64,000 nt of DNA from Rugalucina vietnamica. Its lineage: Eukaryota; Mollusca; Bivalvia; Lucinida; Lucinidae. The translations under genes were made by a program, and so were the position numbers. Below are positions 42,114 through 55,201 of the stretch, one piece after another (position 1 is the first letter of the stretch; each line of letters opens with the position of its first letter). The notes below the pieces were generated by a model. That model saw nothing but the letters and a program-made list of their open reading frames with translations, searched no databases and was not told the DNA's origin. The stretch is taken from assembly GCA_964017185.1 (NCBI GenBank), contig OZ024871.1, forward strand, positions 5,701,214 to 5,765,213, written 5' to 3'.

Positions 42114-43600
42114 TACGCGGTTGTGGCTTTGTTGGATGGTTATATATCAAGAGTCCCGTAAATGGAGACAACCTCCCGACCTGATCTGTTAGCCGTTGAC
42201 TGGAACGTTAAGCATCAACTTTAACATCAAACGATGGCTGTACAATTTTTGTGACCACATCATCATATACTTAAACGCAAAAGAAACGCAACAATTTACA
42301 TTCTAGTTTTCTTCTACATTACCCATGTAAGGATATTTTTGAAAGTATATTTTATGTCCCTACAGAATGAGTAATGATTTGCCATAAACGGGATTTGATC
42401 GCAGGTTTTCGTTCTGACGTTAATGTGACGTTTGTGTTTTTCAATAATTTGCGTCTAAAATATGGATATTTATTTTGATTTGAAAACAAACAGCATCAAT
42501 CAATAGCCTGGTGTCTATACTAGCAGAAAACAACAAACATGTTGGGAAATTATTGTTTAGCAGCAATCTTAGTAGATGCGTTTCTTTGTTGACGTTAGCT
42601 TATTTTTTCAAACAGTCATTACATACTCATTATGGACGACTAGGTCGCGATCTTTTTTGTCCTTTGTGCTATGTAGTGTGGGCTACATTATGCCATTAAA
42701 AGGTTTCGATTATTGATATTCGTTTGCCAATTAACTGCCAATTACGTCAAAATTTAAACACGTCACAGACACGTTATAAACGTCGACAAAGGCATAAATT
42801 TTCCATATATGCGTTTGTTGTCCTTTTTGCTTTTGAAAACAAACATTGATTTGAAATTTCATTTTCGCTTACAATGTCAAGTATTGAACCTATGTGGCTT
42901 TTAAAAAATGGGTTACCTTGAAGTTTTGGCGTTTTCTCTGCAACCATAAGCAGCAGCGTTCTGATTTTTGCGTTGTATGCAAGACAAAGACCTGGACTTG
43001 TCAATCGTAATATCACCGAAAGCAATTTATGAGTTGATAAGAAAAGATTTGCATTTTTTAAGTGTTGCGAAACTTTTGCGTTTAAGTATAAATAAAATGC
43101 GGTTGCCGCACGATCATCGCAGCATCTCCGGACAATGCTTCCCTTCGACATGGTAACGGTCTTTCGTTTTTAAATAGACTAATTCAAATCGTAGCAACCT
43201 GCGGGAGACCGCAAGAAGACAATTGTGTGGCGTACAATTGACAGACAATGTAAATTGAACTGCATTCATTTTATTACACAGAAGTGCACGTTGGAAAGAA
43301 TTTAGAGGAACAGTATTAAGAGTATAAAGGAACGAAAAAAATATATATAAAAAAAAATGAAGTGTTTACTATGAAGTTTGTTTGTTTTCAGCTTGAAAGT
43401 AGTTATTTTCTGAAAATTCAAGAATGACTAAAATTTAAAGAAATCTTATTTTCAAGGGGAACAACTTCATTTTTTCAACTTAAAGCTTTTTTTTTTAAAT
43501 TACAATAGTTAATACAGAAAAAAAATAAATTCAGGAACATTTTTAGTTGTGCTTGTTTTATGCATTTTTGCTCGTACCAGGAAACACACTTTTGAAGATC
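42114..43600. other. Non-coding stretch with a SINE-tail-like piece
   Basis: GCCGTTGACTGGAACGTTAAG at 42193-42213 resembles the tail of other SINE-like repeats here (35933, 61203). The rest is AT-rich. A 125-codon minus frame at 42774-43151 has no family motif and is not called. Confidence 0.5.
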
Positions 43601-45270
43601 TAGTTGATTCGCAATTATAGTAAAATTTCATATCGATATTAGAAAACTTAGGTTACAAGCTCTTTGTCTCAAAACAGCAGAAAAATTCAAGATATTAGAG
43701 ATACTTTACATGACATAACTTAATTTCAATTTGAATTTGCAATAAATGAGTTTCATAATAGCAGAAAATGCCAATTTTGGGCGGCTGTCAAAGAATGACT
43801 TTGTTGTTGTCATGGAAACCAGTATTTGAATTTTAAAATGGTTAAAACTTTGGAACAAATGATATTTTTGATACTTCTAGATCATTATACATTTTCATAA
43901 CAAAAATTGTCTACAGAATTTACAAGAATTGCATGAGTCTCAAAACAGCAGAAAATTTCAATTTTTGACATTCATCTTTAGGCGTGACTTTGTTGTTGTC
44001 ATGGTTGTAAAGTAAGTGATCATACTGTCTTTTCATCATCGAGCATGATAAAAAAAAAAATGTTGCTTTACTGATACAATGTGACAAAATAAAAACACAA
44101 TTTTCCAGAAGCCAATATAATTGATAGGACCCCCTCCCCCCCCCCCACACACACACACACAAACACACCCTAAAATGTCACATTTAAAAATAAAATATTT
44201 AAAGCGTTTTATTATATAAACTTGTAATAAAATACTTACTCTATAATTACTATTCAATATCATGTTAACATCAATCTACTGAAGTTGCAATAATTTGGCG
44301 TGAAAACAACCAAAAACTTCTTTATTTTATATATTTTCATCTGTTGCATTTTAGTTGTCGCCATGCCAACCTGGTTAGTGAACAAGTTGGCTTTTTTTAG
44401 AAACAGATATGATAAATCAATAGTTGCCATCTTGGTACAATGTTACAGAACAAATCCACAAGTGAAAAGAAGCGGATACAAACTTACCTGTAAACCCCCG
44501 AAATGTAAATTTTAGCCGTTTTATTCCTCCAGTGGTGTTCGGTTTGTTGCTATGGCAACCGCACGTATTAATTTGCGAAGTGTTGTAGTTGTAATATAGT
44601 ACTTTATAATTCTAAATCAATATCATGTTCAAATCAGTCTACTGAAGTTGCAATAATTTGGTGTGAAAACAACAACAAATTTTTCCCTTGTAGCATTATA
44701 CATGTCGCCATGGCAACCAGGTTAGCGACCAAGCTGTCGTTTTTATTATTAAATATGATAAATCAATAGTTGCTTTCTTTGTACAATGCTACAAAATAAA
44801 TCCACCAGTGATTAGAAGCTGATATAAGCATACCTGAAAACCCTCCAAAATGTAAATTTTTGTTTTTCATTCCAGTGGTGTTCAATTTGTTGCTATGGCA
44901 ACAGTGTATATGAAAAGGCAAAGCGTTTTATGGTGGAAACATGTTATACAAGAGTTGTTTTATAAATTAAGTGTTACTGCATATCAATATCAGTCTACTG
45001 AAGTTGCGATAAATTGATCTGAAAACAGCCAAAAATGCCTTTTTCATATTTCTTGACTTAGTAGTATAATATGCATTGTCATGGCAACGCCAAGCTGAAT
45101 AAAATCAATGTTCTTTTAGCTTAAAAGCTTTAAGCTATCTTAAGTGTTTCTATTAGAATTGTTCAATTCTACCTAACATTTATCACATTCATAAAATATT
45201 ATTTTGAATTATACCTTTTTTAGAGCAGAATTTAGCTATTTTTAGGCAAAATACTAGTTCCCGTTGCCAT
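43600..45270. repeat. Degenerate tandem array with X-box-like palindromes (array I)
   Basis: Units of about 360 bp are marked by CAGTCTACTGAAGTTGC at about 44275, 44633 and 44993, followed by AATTTGG(C/T)GTGAAAACAAC. Each unit carries one or more GTTGCTATGGCAAC or GTCGCCATGGCAACC words (for example near 44549, 44703, 44891, 45260). These words fit the RFX X-box consensus. Confidence 0.7.
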
Positions 45271-45556
45271 GGTGACGAGAATTGAAAAAATCGAAATAAA
45301 CCTTATTTTTCATGTTCTGTCATCAAAACCTCTCAGACAAATGAAAATCAGCCAAATCCGTTACCCACCATGTGGAGTCACCTGCATGATTTTTATCTGA
45401 GCCAGCACTTAACCAGTAATCAGATACTCATTTTCGGACAATTAGAAGGTAAAAATAAGATGTGTCTGGAAGCACAAGAATCCCATCTAGTCCTCACAGA
45501 CCAAGGGGCAGAGTCTGTTTGTAGATTTCGACAATCGAATGGCCGCGAAACAGGAC

Positions 45557-45743
45557 ATAAATTTCTAAATGGTGGTCGGATTGGAATGTGGGCCCCACTT
45601 TTCCTGGGCAGACTCAGACATGAGCGGTTACATGTAACCAGTAATCAGATGGTCGGTCAGTAGATTAGAAGCTTTGCCTTGAGGCACAAGCAGTCCGATG
45701 AGCGGGGCCCACATTCCAATCCGACCACCATTTAGAAATTTAT
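45557..45743. repeat. Perfect 40-bp inverted repeat around a 41.8-kb-type repeat
   Basis: Arms 45557-45597 and 45703-45743 are exact reverse complements (ATAAATTTCTAAATGGTGGT and onward to GGGCCCC). The 105-bp centre is an inverted relative of the 169-bp unit at 41777. Perfect arms with a diverged centre imply recent formation or conversion. Confidence 0.85.
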
Positions 45744-47148
45744 ACCGAAAAGGCAGCCGAAAAAAGAAATAAAAATAATTGTTAGATCCTTTGGAAGCAG
45801 TAAAACATTTAAAGCGAGAAGATGGGCCATATTGTACAATTTCGGGTAATGAACCTTCGTCAGTGACCCTTTACAAAACTGGCAGCGAAAGCCAGACATT
45901 TTTGCTGCAATTTCAAAAATTTACATCGGTGTAGTCTAAATCAAAGACTTGTATTCCAAAAGGGGCCAAATAATCAAAATATTGTCAAGAAGATGATTCT
46001 TAACGTACAATATATTTGAAACACTCCAAATATATTCACTGATCCCAAAGGATCAAAAGAAAAATATAATCTGCACTATGGATGATGTACGGGGAGACTT
46101 TTTAGGGCCGCCACACGGCACAACACCAGCTGCAGTAATAGCAAATAAAAATAATTGTTAGATCCTTTGTTAGATCCTAGTCTATAGCCAATATTGCGAA
46201 ACAGCAGTGTTCATGTAAAATGCAACTGGCCAACATGTTGAAGCTTTCCGTAAGCGTGTTCAGTAGTTGTAACGGTGTGCGTCTCAGACAAGATACGGAT
46301 ACGGTCAATGTGATCCTATTTGACATATATAATCATTTCCACTGACGGAGTTTATTGATGCAGTCCGGTTCAATCTGCACGGTTTCATTGTCTGAACAGC
46401 GCGTAACGTCATGCACGACGCGACGCGCTTTTCACGTAAAAAGAAGTTTGTTGATTTTTCGAAACGACGACGACGTGTAAGTTTGGCAGTCTCTTACGAG
46501 ACGTCGTGTGACACTTTTTAAAGCATCGGCTATATAGGTAGGTGTGTTTGAATATTAAACTACATAAACAACAATATTACAAAAGAAAGATGCTACACAG
46601 CCTCTTCACGCAGCGCTGTTGAATTGCCGGTTTACTACCAGAAACCGGGGCAGGAATCGGAAACCGGGGCAGTAATTGTCGGTTTACTACCAGAAACCGG
46701 GGCAGGAATAATAATAAGTATTCAATTACAATTTCGAATTTGGATCGCACAAACTGTTATTATTTTTGTAGGCTGGCCCAGAAATATAATCAAGACGAAG
46801 GTCTGCAATCCGTATGTATTTTCACAACAGGAACAAGTAGCCCAAGGGCAACGATCGTTCACCTGAGAGTCAACAAGTAGAGTCACTAATCAAAGTTTTT
46901 TTATTTTTTTTTTTACCATACATGGGTATAACGGCCATCTTGGTCATGTTTCAGGTCTATGGCTGCAATAGTTTTCATAGGATCATTGGTCCTGTAAACA
47001 CTTACCTGAGACCTAGTTGTCACGTTTTCCCATGTAAAAGCCTATGTTGCCAAAACTTACCTTGACCTAAATTAATCACACACCTTCATGAACTCCAATA
47101 GTTATCCTTGTTACTACCAAGAATGAAGATCAGGGCCCAGTTCAAAAT
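45744..47148. other. Non-coding stretch with a short tandem duplication
   Basis: Contains GGTTTACTACCAGAAACCGG twice (46630-46649 and 46681-46700), each a small hairpin. It also has a repeated AATAAAAATAATTGTTAGATCC (about 45767 and 46143). No gene is recognised. Confidence 0.5.
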
Positions 47149-47149
47149 T

Positions 47150-47150
47150 A

Positions 47151-47223
<73 letters not shown>

Positions 47224-47236
47224 GATCTATCGATCG

Positions 47237-47310
<74 letters not shown>
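47150..47310. repeat. (TCTA)n microsatellite at the LINE 3' end
   Basis: About 40 tetranucleotide units with two TCGA interruptions. It directly abuts the 3' end of the minus-strand LINE, so it probably grew from the LINE's terminal tetramer repeat. The open frame through it (YLSI repeats) is spurious. Confidence 0.95.
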
Positions 47311-47451
47311 ACTGAGTCGATCAATTTCTGATCATCATCTCAGGTGTTGGGTGGGTGCTAAGATGGGGAGAACATTCGGGATGGGCCATTAAAACTATTT
47401 TCAAGAAGCTAAACAGAGGCATACTAAAACGTATACCTCTGAACCCCTGAT

Positions 47452-48955
47452 CTAAATGAGAGCCTTAAATTCTTCCGCAGTCTTTGATGAGACCACTGAA
47501 GAGGGAAGACTATTCCATAAAGGGATAGTTCTCGGAAAAAAAGAATTCTTCAGAGCATCCATTACGAAAACACGCCCATGCAATATAGAGAAAATGTTTT
47601 GGTTGTAAAAATGAAAATTTTCCCTGGAAAATTTTGATATTTTTCTTATTTTTGCTCAAAAAATAGATTGTGGGTACACGTTAGAACCGCCTCGCCAATC
47701 TATGTTTTGGAGCAAAAATAAGAAAAATAGGTATACCCCTGCATACCCCAGTTTTGCTATATAAACGTGGGGTTCAAGGGGGTATATATTCCACGGACAT
47801 GTTTTCCTGATGACTATATCTTGTGTATTGTGAATCATGAGATGTAGATGCCCAGGTACTTCTTAAGTTGGGTGATGTGGTCAGATATCTATCTTTACCA
47901 AGAGGCACTGTACCGGAGTGAATCTTGTAAAAGAAAGTTAAGGAGGACTTCACCCTGCGGTCCTCCAGGGATGGCCACTCAAGTTCGTCCAACATATCGT
48001 AAACACTACTCTTGTTATGTCATCGCATGCAGGTCCACCTGGCTGCTGTCTTCTGCAATTTCTCCACCTTTTTGGTCTGTTTCATTATAGGGATGCCAAA
48101 TAGGAGCTGCATACTCAAGCTGAGGACGAACCAATGTTTTGTATGCAACCTCCTTTGTGTGCCGAGGTGCAAGAGCCAAATTGCGCCGAAGAAAACCCAG
48201 TGTCTTAGTTGCTGTACAAGAAATTTCAGAAATATGTTGACCCCATTCTAAATCGTCAGTGATAGTAAGTCCAAGGTTTTTGACGGATCGAACCTGTTCC
48301 AGAGTTTGCTGATGTAGAGAGTAGTTGAAATGTATTTGATTGCTAGGGAGGTGCAGGGTCACCCTCATTGAGTGACATTTGGCAACGTTGAATTTCATTT
48401 GCCAATCGGTCTCCCATTGTGCAAGGCTATTCAGGTCTTCTTGTAGAATCTGGCAATCAGTGAGTGAATTAATATTCCTATACAAAACACAGTCGTCTGC
48501 AAAGAGACGAACGGATGACCTGATATTGTCCGGAAGGTCGTTAATAAATATCAAGAAAAGGACCGGTCCCAAGACCGATCCTTGCGGGACTCCAGATAAG
48601 ACCGGGACTGGATCTGAGGCTTTACCATCTAACACTACTTTTGATAGCGCTCAGAGAGCCATGAAGCGATCCACTTGTGAGTAGATCCTCTTATCCCGTA
48701 GTAGTGCAGTTTGTATAGTAATCTCTTATGTGGAACTTTGTCAAAGGCCTTTGCAAAATCCATGATGATCACATCCGTTTGTCTGTGACCCCGGTTCTGA
48801 GCTCGATCCAGGTTACTAACCATGTCGTGAAAGAACTGAATCAGCTGGGTCTCGCAAGACCTCTGACTACGGAAACCATGCTGACAGTCAGCAAGAATAT
48901 TTTCAAGGGAAATATGTTTATTTATGTTGCTGAATATAATATGCTCTAAGGTTTG
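47452..48955 (-). pseudogene. LINE reverse transcriptase, C-terminal half
   Basis: Frames at 48955-48635 (IMDFAKAFDKVPHKRLLYKL) and 48635-48015 (VLSGVPQGSVLGPVLFLIF, RLFADDCVLY, NLGLTI, RPQLEYAAPIWHP) encode RT motifs A to E with the FADD active site. Two further frames, 47995-47835 and 47559-47452, hold the C-terminal region (MLDELEWPSLEDRR, SLTFFYKIHSGTV, then PLWNSLPSSVVSSKT). A frame break near 48075 and the MITE at 47560-47812 disrupt it. The stop is at 47452-47454. It continues the RT begun at 57324. Confidence 0.85.
47560..47812 (-). mobile_element. MITE family M1, copy 2, inside the LINE
   Basis: The ends CATTACGAAAACACGCCCATG and (reversed) CATCAGGAAAACATGTCCGTG match copy 1 at 29485-29755. 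The LINE reading is interrupted between YTRY and DALKNSFF codons exactly at these ends. Confidence 0.75.
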
Positions 48956-49026
48956 TAACATAACCCCAATGACTTCTAGCATCTGCATTTCGCTTCCTAC
49001 TGAAGTACTGGGCGAGAGAGACACAT
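48955..49026 (-). repeat. Split direct repeat B2
   Basis: The minus strand ends ...GTCATTGGGGTTATGTTAC at the LINE junction. It matches B1 at 49215-49286 with few differences, including CAGTACTTCAGTAGGAAGCG. Confidence 0.85.
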
Positions 49027-49156
49027 GGAAGAGAAGTAGACAAATGATAAACATCACTTTAGGGTATGGTGGGTGGGAAAACAATGAATGAAGCCATTTC
49101 ATAAATCAGTCGAACGGTCATAATCTCAGTTATTTCCACTCTTTTGTCCATTTACC

Positions 49157-49215
49157 CTAGTCGTATCGAAAAAGAGGTTGATGCTTTATTTCGCCGCTAG
49201 ATGTCGCTGAGGATA
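49157..49215 (-). repeat. Split direct repeat A2
   Basis: The minus strand ATCCTCAGCGACATCTAGCG to CGATACGACTAG matches A1 at the 5' end with one or two differences. It is directly followed by unique sequence and B2. Confidence 0.85.
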
Positions 49216-49286
49216 GTAACATAACCCCAATGACATCTATCATCTGCATTTCGCTTCCTACTGAAGTACTGGGCAAGAGAGACACA
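49215..49286 (-). repeat. Split direct repeat B1
   Basis: The internal copy of B, directly adjoining A2. It shares GAAGCGAAATGCAGATG and ATTGGGGTTATGTTAC with B2. Confidence 0.85.
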
Positions 49287-49289
49287 TCG

Positions 49290-50815
49290 AAGTCCAGCAG
49301 TCTCAATTCATGACCAATCCCCTTAGGCTTACTCTCCCATAACTCTAAAGAATAAAGAAACATATTTACAGTTTATGCAGTTTATATAAATCAAGCAATT
49401 ACGGAATACAAACATGAATGCATGAACATGTGCATCCTTAAACAAACACAGCTACATACATATACACTCCTACATCCATCGCCAGTTTTCAGAGTTTTTT
49501 GCTATTTTTTTTTCTAATCTTTAAGGCTGTCACAATAAATTCTTATAAAGAAGATAATTGCTTTACTGCAGTGAGAAAACGAGATAAAGTGCTTGAGTCT
49601 GGCCACCTGTTTGTTTCAAGAATTAGATGAAATATGCCATTAACTTCTAATTTGCTCTTTGTCTCAATATTAGACAATGGACACAGTGTCTGCTCAGACT
49701 AAATGAAACACTGATCTGAGTCTATAAAGATATTACAGTGGCATTTTTCCCATATTGAGACTTTCAGTTTATATGCATGTGCATACTTTCTGCATTTTTA
49801 CCAAACTATTTTAGGTACTCACATGTTGAGTACCCACTGGCAATTACTGAGCACACAGAGTGTGAAATTCTTTTATTTATGAATACACATTGTACATACA
49901 AATAACTTGAACACCAACGATTCCATGAGAACCCCAAGACCACACTACTACTTGTTTCATACGAACAGTTTCAGTCTTGACTCATAATTTTAGGACCCAG
50001 CTTATTCTGAATACCCACAATTTTGTGCGATTGAATTTTGTGAACATTCTTACAGTGAAGATCAACATAACTTGCCCATGCTTTTTGTAACAAGACAATA
50101 TAGTTATAACATTTTCAATACCTCAAAATATTTTCATGCACTTTTAAATACCCACTTATTTTTAATACACTCAAATTTGAAGACTCATAAATATTTCGAG
50201 TGCCGCAACTTTATCTAATAACATCTTGCTAAAATATCTATATCTTCTAATTGCCACCAATTTTCAGGGCCTACAAAATTTGATCATCCACACTTTTGAA
50301 TACCCACATATTTTGAGTACCAACAAAGTTGAAGACCACAAAATTTACCTTCCCAAAATTTGAGAAAATATAAAAGTATAAACAGCTTAAAGAAATTTAA
50401 AAGTGCTCCCAAATTTTAAATACCCTAAATTGTGAGTAACCATATGCATTAGTACCCACAGACTTGAAATATGAAATTTGTAACACAAAATGGTCAAAGA
50501 GAAAAGAAAAAAATCTGAAATCTCTAGAAATCTGATATCATACACCTGGAGACTGTTGGTCTTGTTAGTTTCACAGTTTACTGATAATGATGATAAAAGC
50601 TGAAAGCTACAAGATATTTTCTGAGATTTATTGCCCAATTGTGCCAGCTCCATTGGAGCTATATTTTGGCGATGGATACAGGAGTGTATATTGGAAATAC
50701 ATTTGATATTTCAAGCAATGTAAATACAATTGACATTACATGGAATAGTCCTACTTAAACATACCATCACCAGAACAATATTCTCTCTCAAAATCAGAAC
50801 TAGTATAATTCTTAT
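49290..50815 (-). other. 3' non-coding part of the DIRS-like element
   Basis: About 1.5 kb between the recombinase and B1, AT-rich with recurring TACCCAC words (for example near 49829, 50011, 50148, 50304 and 50453). No open frame with a domain was recognised; the 88-codon frame at 50387-50653 is not supported. Confidence 0.5.
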
Positions 50816-50818
50816 AAA

Positions 50819-52002
50819 TCACAAAGCCTTGGCAAATTTGGAAAAATCTGCATGCATGTGAAAATCAGTCTCAACTTTTTGTGCGCTCACCATGGAATTA
50901 ACTAGTTCATCTGCTACTATTCCCGAATCAAACAACTTCGCTGATCGACTATAGTATTCAGCAGTTTTAGCACTAGACCAACCTATATGATCCATCATGT
51001 ATTTCATTTTAACGTTACCTTACATTGCAAGGGTTACTGCACAACCCGACCTCAACTATGAGGAGTCTCACCAGAGTCGATACCAAGGATCGACAAATAC
51101 GTTTTCAGTCTCTCATAAATGGCGGTGTAAGACATACTCTCACTTAACACAGTCTTAGCCCCCAGGACAGGACGAAACAAATATCCAGATGACAGATCAA
51201 TACCATGCAATTTAGCGCATGCAAATAATGCTCTACACCTTTGACTGGACAGATAATACTATCATCGTGCAACGTTTCACAACAAATCTATTAAATTTCC
51301 CATCTCCACGAAGTGTTTTACCGAAAGTGTGGTTGAAGACCAACCCTCTTCCGTCTGAGAGGATCCTTATTTCTAGAACTAGGACACGACCGACGTCGCT
51401 GGCCCGGTCACCCGCAAAACATTGTAACTTAAATAGTGCCTGATCTCTAGCTAAAACAAAACGTTCTGTATTTGACAAATCATGACACTGCATTTGCCTA
51501 TTGATATAAGAAGCTATATGTTTAAGTTTCGTAAGAAAAATCGGTTTAGCCTGCTTCGGGGATACATGAGCTTTTGCTTGTTCTTCTTTAATGAACTTTA
51601 AGTACTGTCTTAATAGTAAGATACAGCAGGATTTCCAAATCCGGTAGACTCATCCCATTTTCCTCGTCTACCAAAACTAATAAATATGGTTCTAAGTTGT
51701 TGCAGAACACCATCTACAGTACCAGCCGATAACCGTACAGGGCAAGGGCAAGCTGTAGTTCCATTATCACCGACGAATTGACAGTCAGCTTGATGAACTT
51801 TCGTCTTACCCTGATTATCTTTCCAAATAAGAAAACGTCTTATATCATCAGGCGTTGCAGTCATCAGGGTCGGAGAATGTGGACATGAATCTAAAAAGTG
51901 ACTAAGCTTCTCCTTAAAGCTAGCACACTTTCTATTATATGGGGCAGAACGTACACTCTGTTCAATATCTCGCAATCTGCTATCAATCGCACCAAAATCC
52001 AC
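50819..52002 (-). pseudogene. Tyrosine recombinase of the DIRS-like element
   Basis: The N-terminal SAM-like part is at 52002-51610 (LRDIEQSVRSAPYNRKCASF, LTA/TPDDIRRFLIWKD). The catalytic part follows: FAGDRASDVGRV (first catalytic Arg, near 51400), then a His-Ser...Arg-Ser-Gly box near 51050 that is frame-shifted. HIGWSSAKTAEYYSR near 50970 supplies the His/Trp and catalytic Tyr. Several frame changes and stops (near 51610, 51230, 51060, 51020) break the gene. It would insert the circular cDNA by recombination rather than with an integrase. It is downstream of the RNase H on the same strand. Confidence 0.75.
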
Positions 52003-52191
52003 CTCACTACATGTATCGCCAATTGAAGGAATCTAAAAAAAACACACAAAAGAAAACATTGTCACACACTAAAGGATAGTCTGTAAGCTACTAAGTCCCA
52101 CTTTAAACCCTTATTATCAAGAAAAAAACCCTTTTTACTAGGGATCTTAATGACACCTTTTTTGCCTAACTTCCCACTTAAGACAGATTTT

Positions 52192-54311
52192 TCACAATGC
52201 GCCTGTATGATGGGCTGCCAAATAGCAACGATTTTCATAAATGGTGCTATCAACGTACATCTCCGAACACGCTGTTCCTTTAAAAAAACAAAGAAGCGGT
52301 AAGATCATTGAAATTGGGGGAAACACGTAAGGATTTTTCTCATCGCTGACCACCTGCGCAAAAACATTCACGCCAGCCGAAAGTGGACTAGGACCTGGTG
52401 CGAAATGCTTCAACAGAACTCCATTACTTGACCTCATTGCATTAGAATCCAAAGCCATGAGATCAACTGTGTAATGTCCAAATTGTCGTTCGAGCAACGC
52501 CCATGTCGTTTCCGCCAAGGTAGAATCAGCCAAAGACAAACGCCTAGATGGAGCATCTGCCTCATTCAAACTAGTAGGCACGTAACGAAGATGTAAATCA
52601 ATATTATATGAATAAACAAATGTAAATATTTGCTTCATAATATTGTTCAAAGCCTGATATTTCCCGCCTTGATTTTCAAACGACTGAATGACAGCCATAT
52701 TATCAGACAAAATATCAACCCAAGAATCTTTGATCCGCGTAACCATGGACGATAACGCTTTAAGTACAGCATCCGCTTCTTTCAAATGAATGGATCTTTT
52801 ATCACCTGACGCCCAGAAATCACTGAAAGTAGCACCCTTGTCTTGACCAGACATTATTGCGACACCGTACTTAAATAAAGACGCATCCGTTGCCAACACA
52901 AATTGCTCATGATGTTCGCTGCGCCACTTTGCAATAACAGTCCATGTGTCGAGAAAACGCCAGGACTCTATCTCGCGCAGGAGGTCACCATATTTGTTTA
53001 TGTTTTTACTGTTCTTTTGACAATAAGATATGGCTGTATTCATTTCGCGACAATACAACCGAGCCGCCGGAATAGCTAGACCCATCGAAACGCATTTTCC
53101 TACAAATTTTTGTCCTCAAATCCACTTCTTGTTTTGACAAAATTGATTCCCTTAATGTAATAAACTTTTCTTTCTTATCTGTCGGTACAATGTATGCTTG
53201 TTTGACCGAATCAGCCAGAAAACCTAAAAACCTGATGCAAGTCGACGGATTTAAATTACATTTCTTTAAAGAAAGGGTATATCCTAATCTAGTCAGAACT
53301 TCGACGAGACAATAAGCAACAATTTCAGCAGACAATCTGGTGACATTGCTCAAACAATTGTCTGAATGTTCATTAACAAACTTGCTCTCGGCTGCCATTC
53401 TATCATCTATATATTGCAAAGTCCGTATTCTAAAACTGCGCATATATGAGATTATTCGCATGCCTACGGTTTGGTAAACATAAGAAGATGCTTTCCACCC
53501 AAAAGGGAGTGTTGTGTAGGATATAATCCAACCCCCAAACTGTACGCTAAAATATGTTTGCGACCCTTCCGTCAACCTGATATGGTCATACCCTGATTTC
53601 TCATGTGATCATGCATGCATCATTGTCTATCAATCTGTGAGCATCCTTCAACGTTTCCAGTCGGAAAGGAACATCTTTAGTCCATAAATTTAAATATCTA
53701 TCACCATGACATAAACGAGGTTTACTGGGTTCAACTGTCAGGGGCATAATTACTGTTGGTATATCGCACTCTCCAACTCTACCCCAAACCCGAATAGAGC
53801 CATTTTTGATTCGTTCCAATAATTCAGTTAAAATAAATGAGGCAAACTCTTTACAACTGCTGACATTCGGAAAATACTGTCTCGGTGGCACGTCAGAATC
53901 ATATGACTTGCCCTCGAAGTTTCCTTTAAAGTGCCTGAAAAACGATGTTACATCAACACCATTTTCTATATATGACAACACCTCTTTATCTGTTACATCA
54001 GAAGACAGTATTTTCCTCCATTCAGCGACATGCTTATGTAAACCACCAGAAACAAACTTGTCCGGATCTTGGAGGGGAAGCTTATTTATATTATAACTAC
54101 AATCACCACGAATAACATCTTCTGCACGAGCGTGGTGGGCAAGGAGCTGGGGACTGTCCTTTTCTAAAGTAACCCACTCTTCTTGGGATATCTGTCTATC
54201 CACCGGTTGAAAATCAATTGTTCTTTCCCAGTCGGGAATCTGAATGAAATCACAGCCTGGCGATGTCTTAACTGCAGGTTGAATATGGTCCTGCCAAAAA
54301 GTAAAGTACAC
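52192..54311 (-). pseudogene. Reverse transcriptase-RNase H of the DIRS-like element
   Basis: Three overlapping frames cover the polyprotein. 54311-53601 has the RT N-terminus with IMPLTVEPSKPRLCHGDRYL. 53575-53006 has the RT core with QFGGWIISYTTLPFGWKASS, LQYIDDRM as the YIDD active site, and LGFLAD. 53085-52192 has RNase H with VLATDASLFKYG, HLKEADAVLKAL, DILSDNMAVI and YVPTSLNEADAPSR. The C-terminal part (DLMALDSNAM...GVNVFAQ) is the methylase-like remnant common in DIRS/Ngaro polyproteins. Two frame changes (near 53590 and 53050) disrupt it. Confidence 0.85.
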
Positions 54312-55201
54312 AAAATTTTAGAAAAGTACAAATCCCCAACACCTAGCCCACGTGAGTCGAAACGACCCACTAAGGATCTGTGTCCCCGGACTAGATACTG
54401 GAGATGAACACTACATCTATAAAGCTATGAGTACAATAAAAGAAACAAATATGGCTAACCAAAAGCAAAGCAGCGTAAATATGTAATATCTAAAAAGACG
54501 ACTTTGATTTCGCATTTTTCATTTTCTGGCAATCTTTAACTTGGTGGTCTGTAGACTCGCAAAATAGGCATGCTCCTCTACTCCGCCACTGCCTACCAAC
54601 TCCCCCCCTGCCCATAGCATACATACGAGACATTTGATACATCAGCATACCTGCATATTGACCTGGATACTGAAACCCGAAATGGTACGGTGGAATAGGA
54701 CTAGGGTATTGTAGCCTGTGGCGGGCATTGGAGGGTAAAGATTCGCTAGTGGGGACATTGTGGCTCTAGTCTCAGTCTCTGTTACATGTATTTGGATTTT
54801 TTCCTTCCCATCCGACTTTCTTTGTTTCTTCATGCATTTTGACAAAGCTTTTGAAATAACGTCACCCGTTTTACCACTTAGTGTGGTCGAAAAAATTGCG
54901 CCAAGTCCAACTGCCCTTGTTGGAGTTTCGCCTGTCTGGCTAATTCTTCATAAAGTTCCGCATCAGTATCTCCTTGTCGCTTTGAGACCCGAGCCAATTC
55001 CTCAAAGGTCAATAGAATCAATGGCTCACTAGGAGAATTCTGGAGGCATAGCGACCTCACCTGATCTTTCAGCTGAGTGACAGCACCGCCTGACTTTTTC
55101 TCCAATGAGGAAATCCTCTGTTCTAGTGTAGATTCAGTCATGTCCGTAGACACCTTTTGTTTCTTTGCAGCAGGGCCTTTTTCGTCTGGAACCACCTCCT
55201 A

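Noticed and set aside
42774..43151. 125-codon minus-strand ORF as a host gene exon
   Set aside because: No recognisable domain, and no matching splice-flanked neighbour; length is within chance for this composition.
47108..47392. Plus-strand ORF with repeated YLSI residues
   Set aside because: It is only the translation of the (TCTA)n microsatellite.
50387..50653. 88-codon ORF in the DIRS-like element as an accessory gene
   Set aside because: It sits in AT-rich 3' non-coding DNA with no motif or start context.
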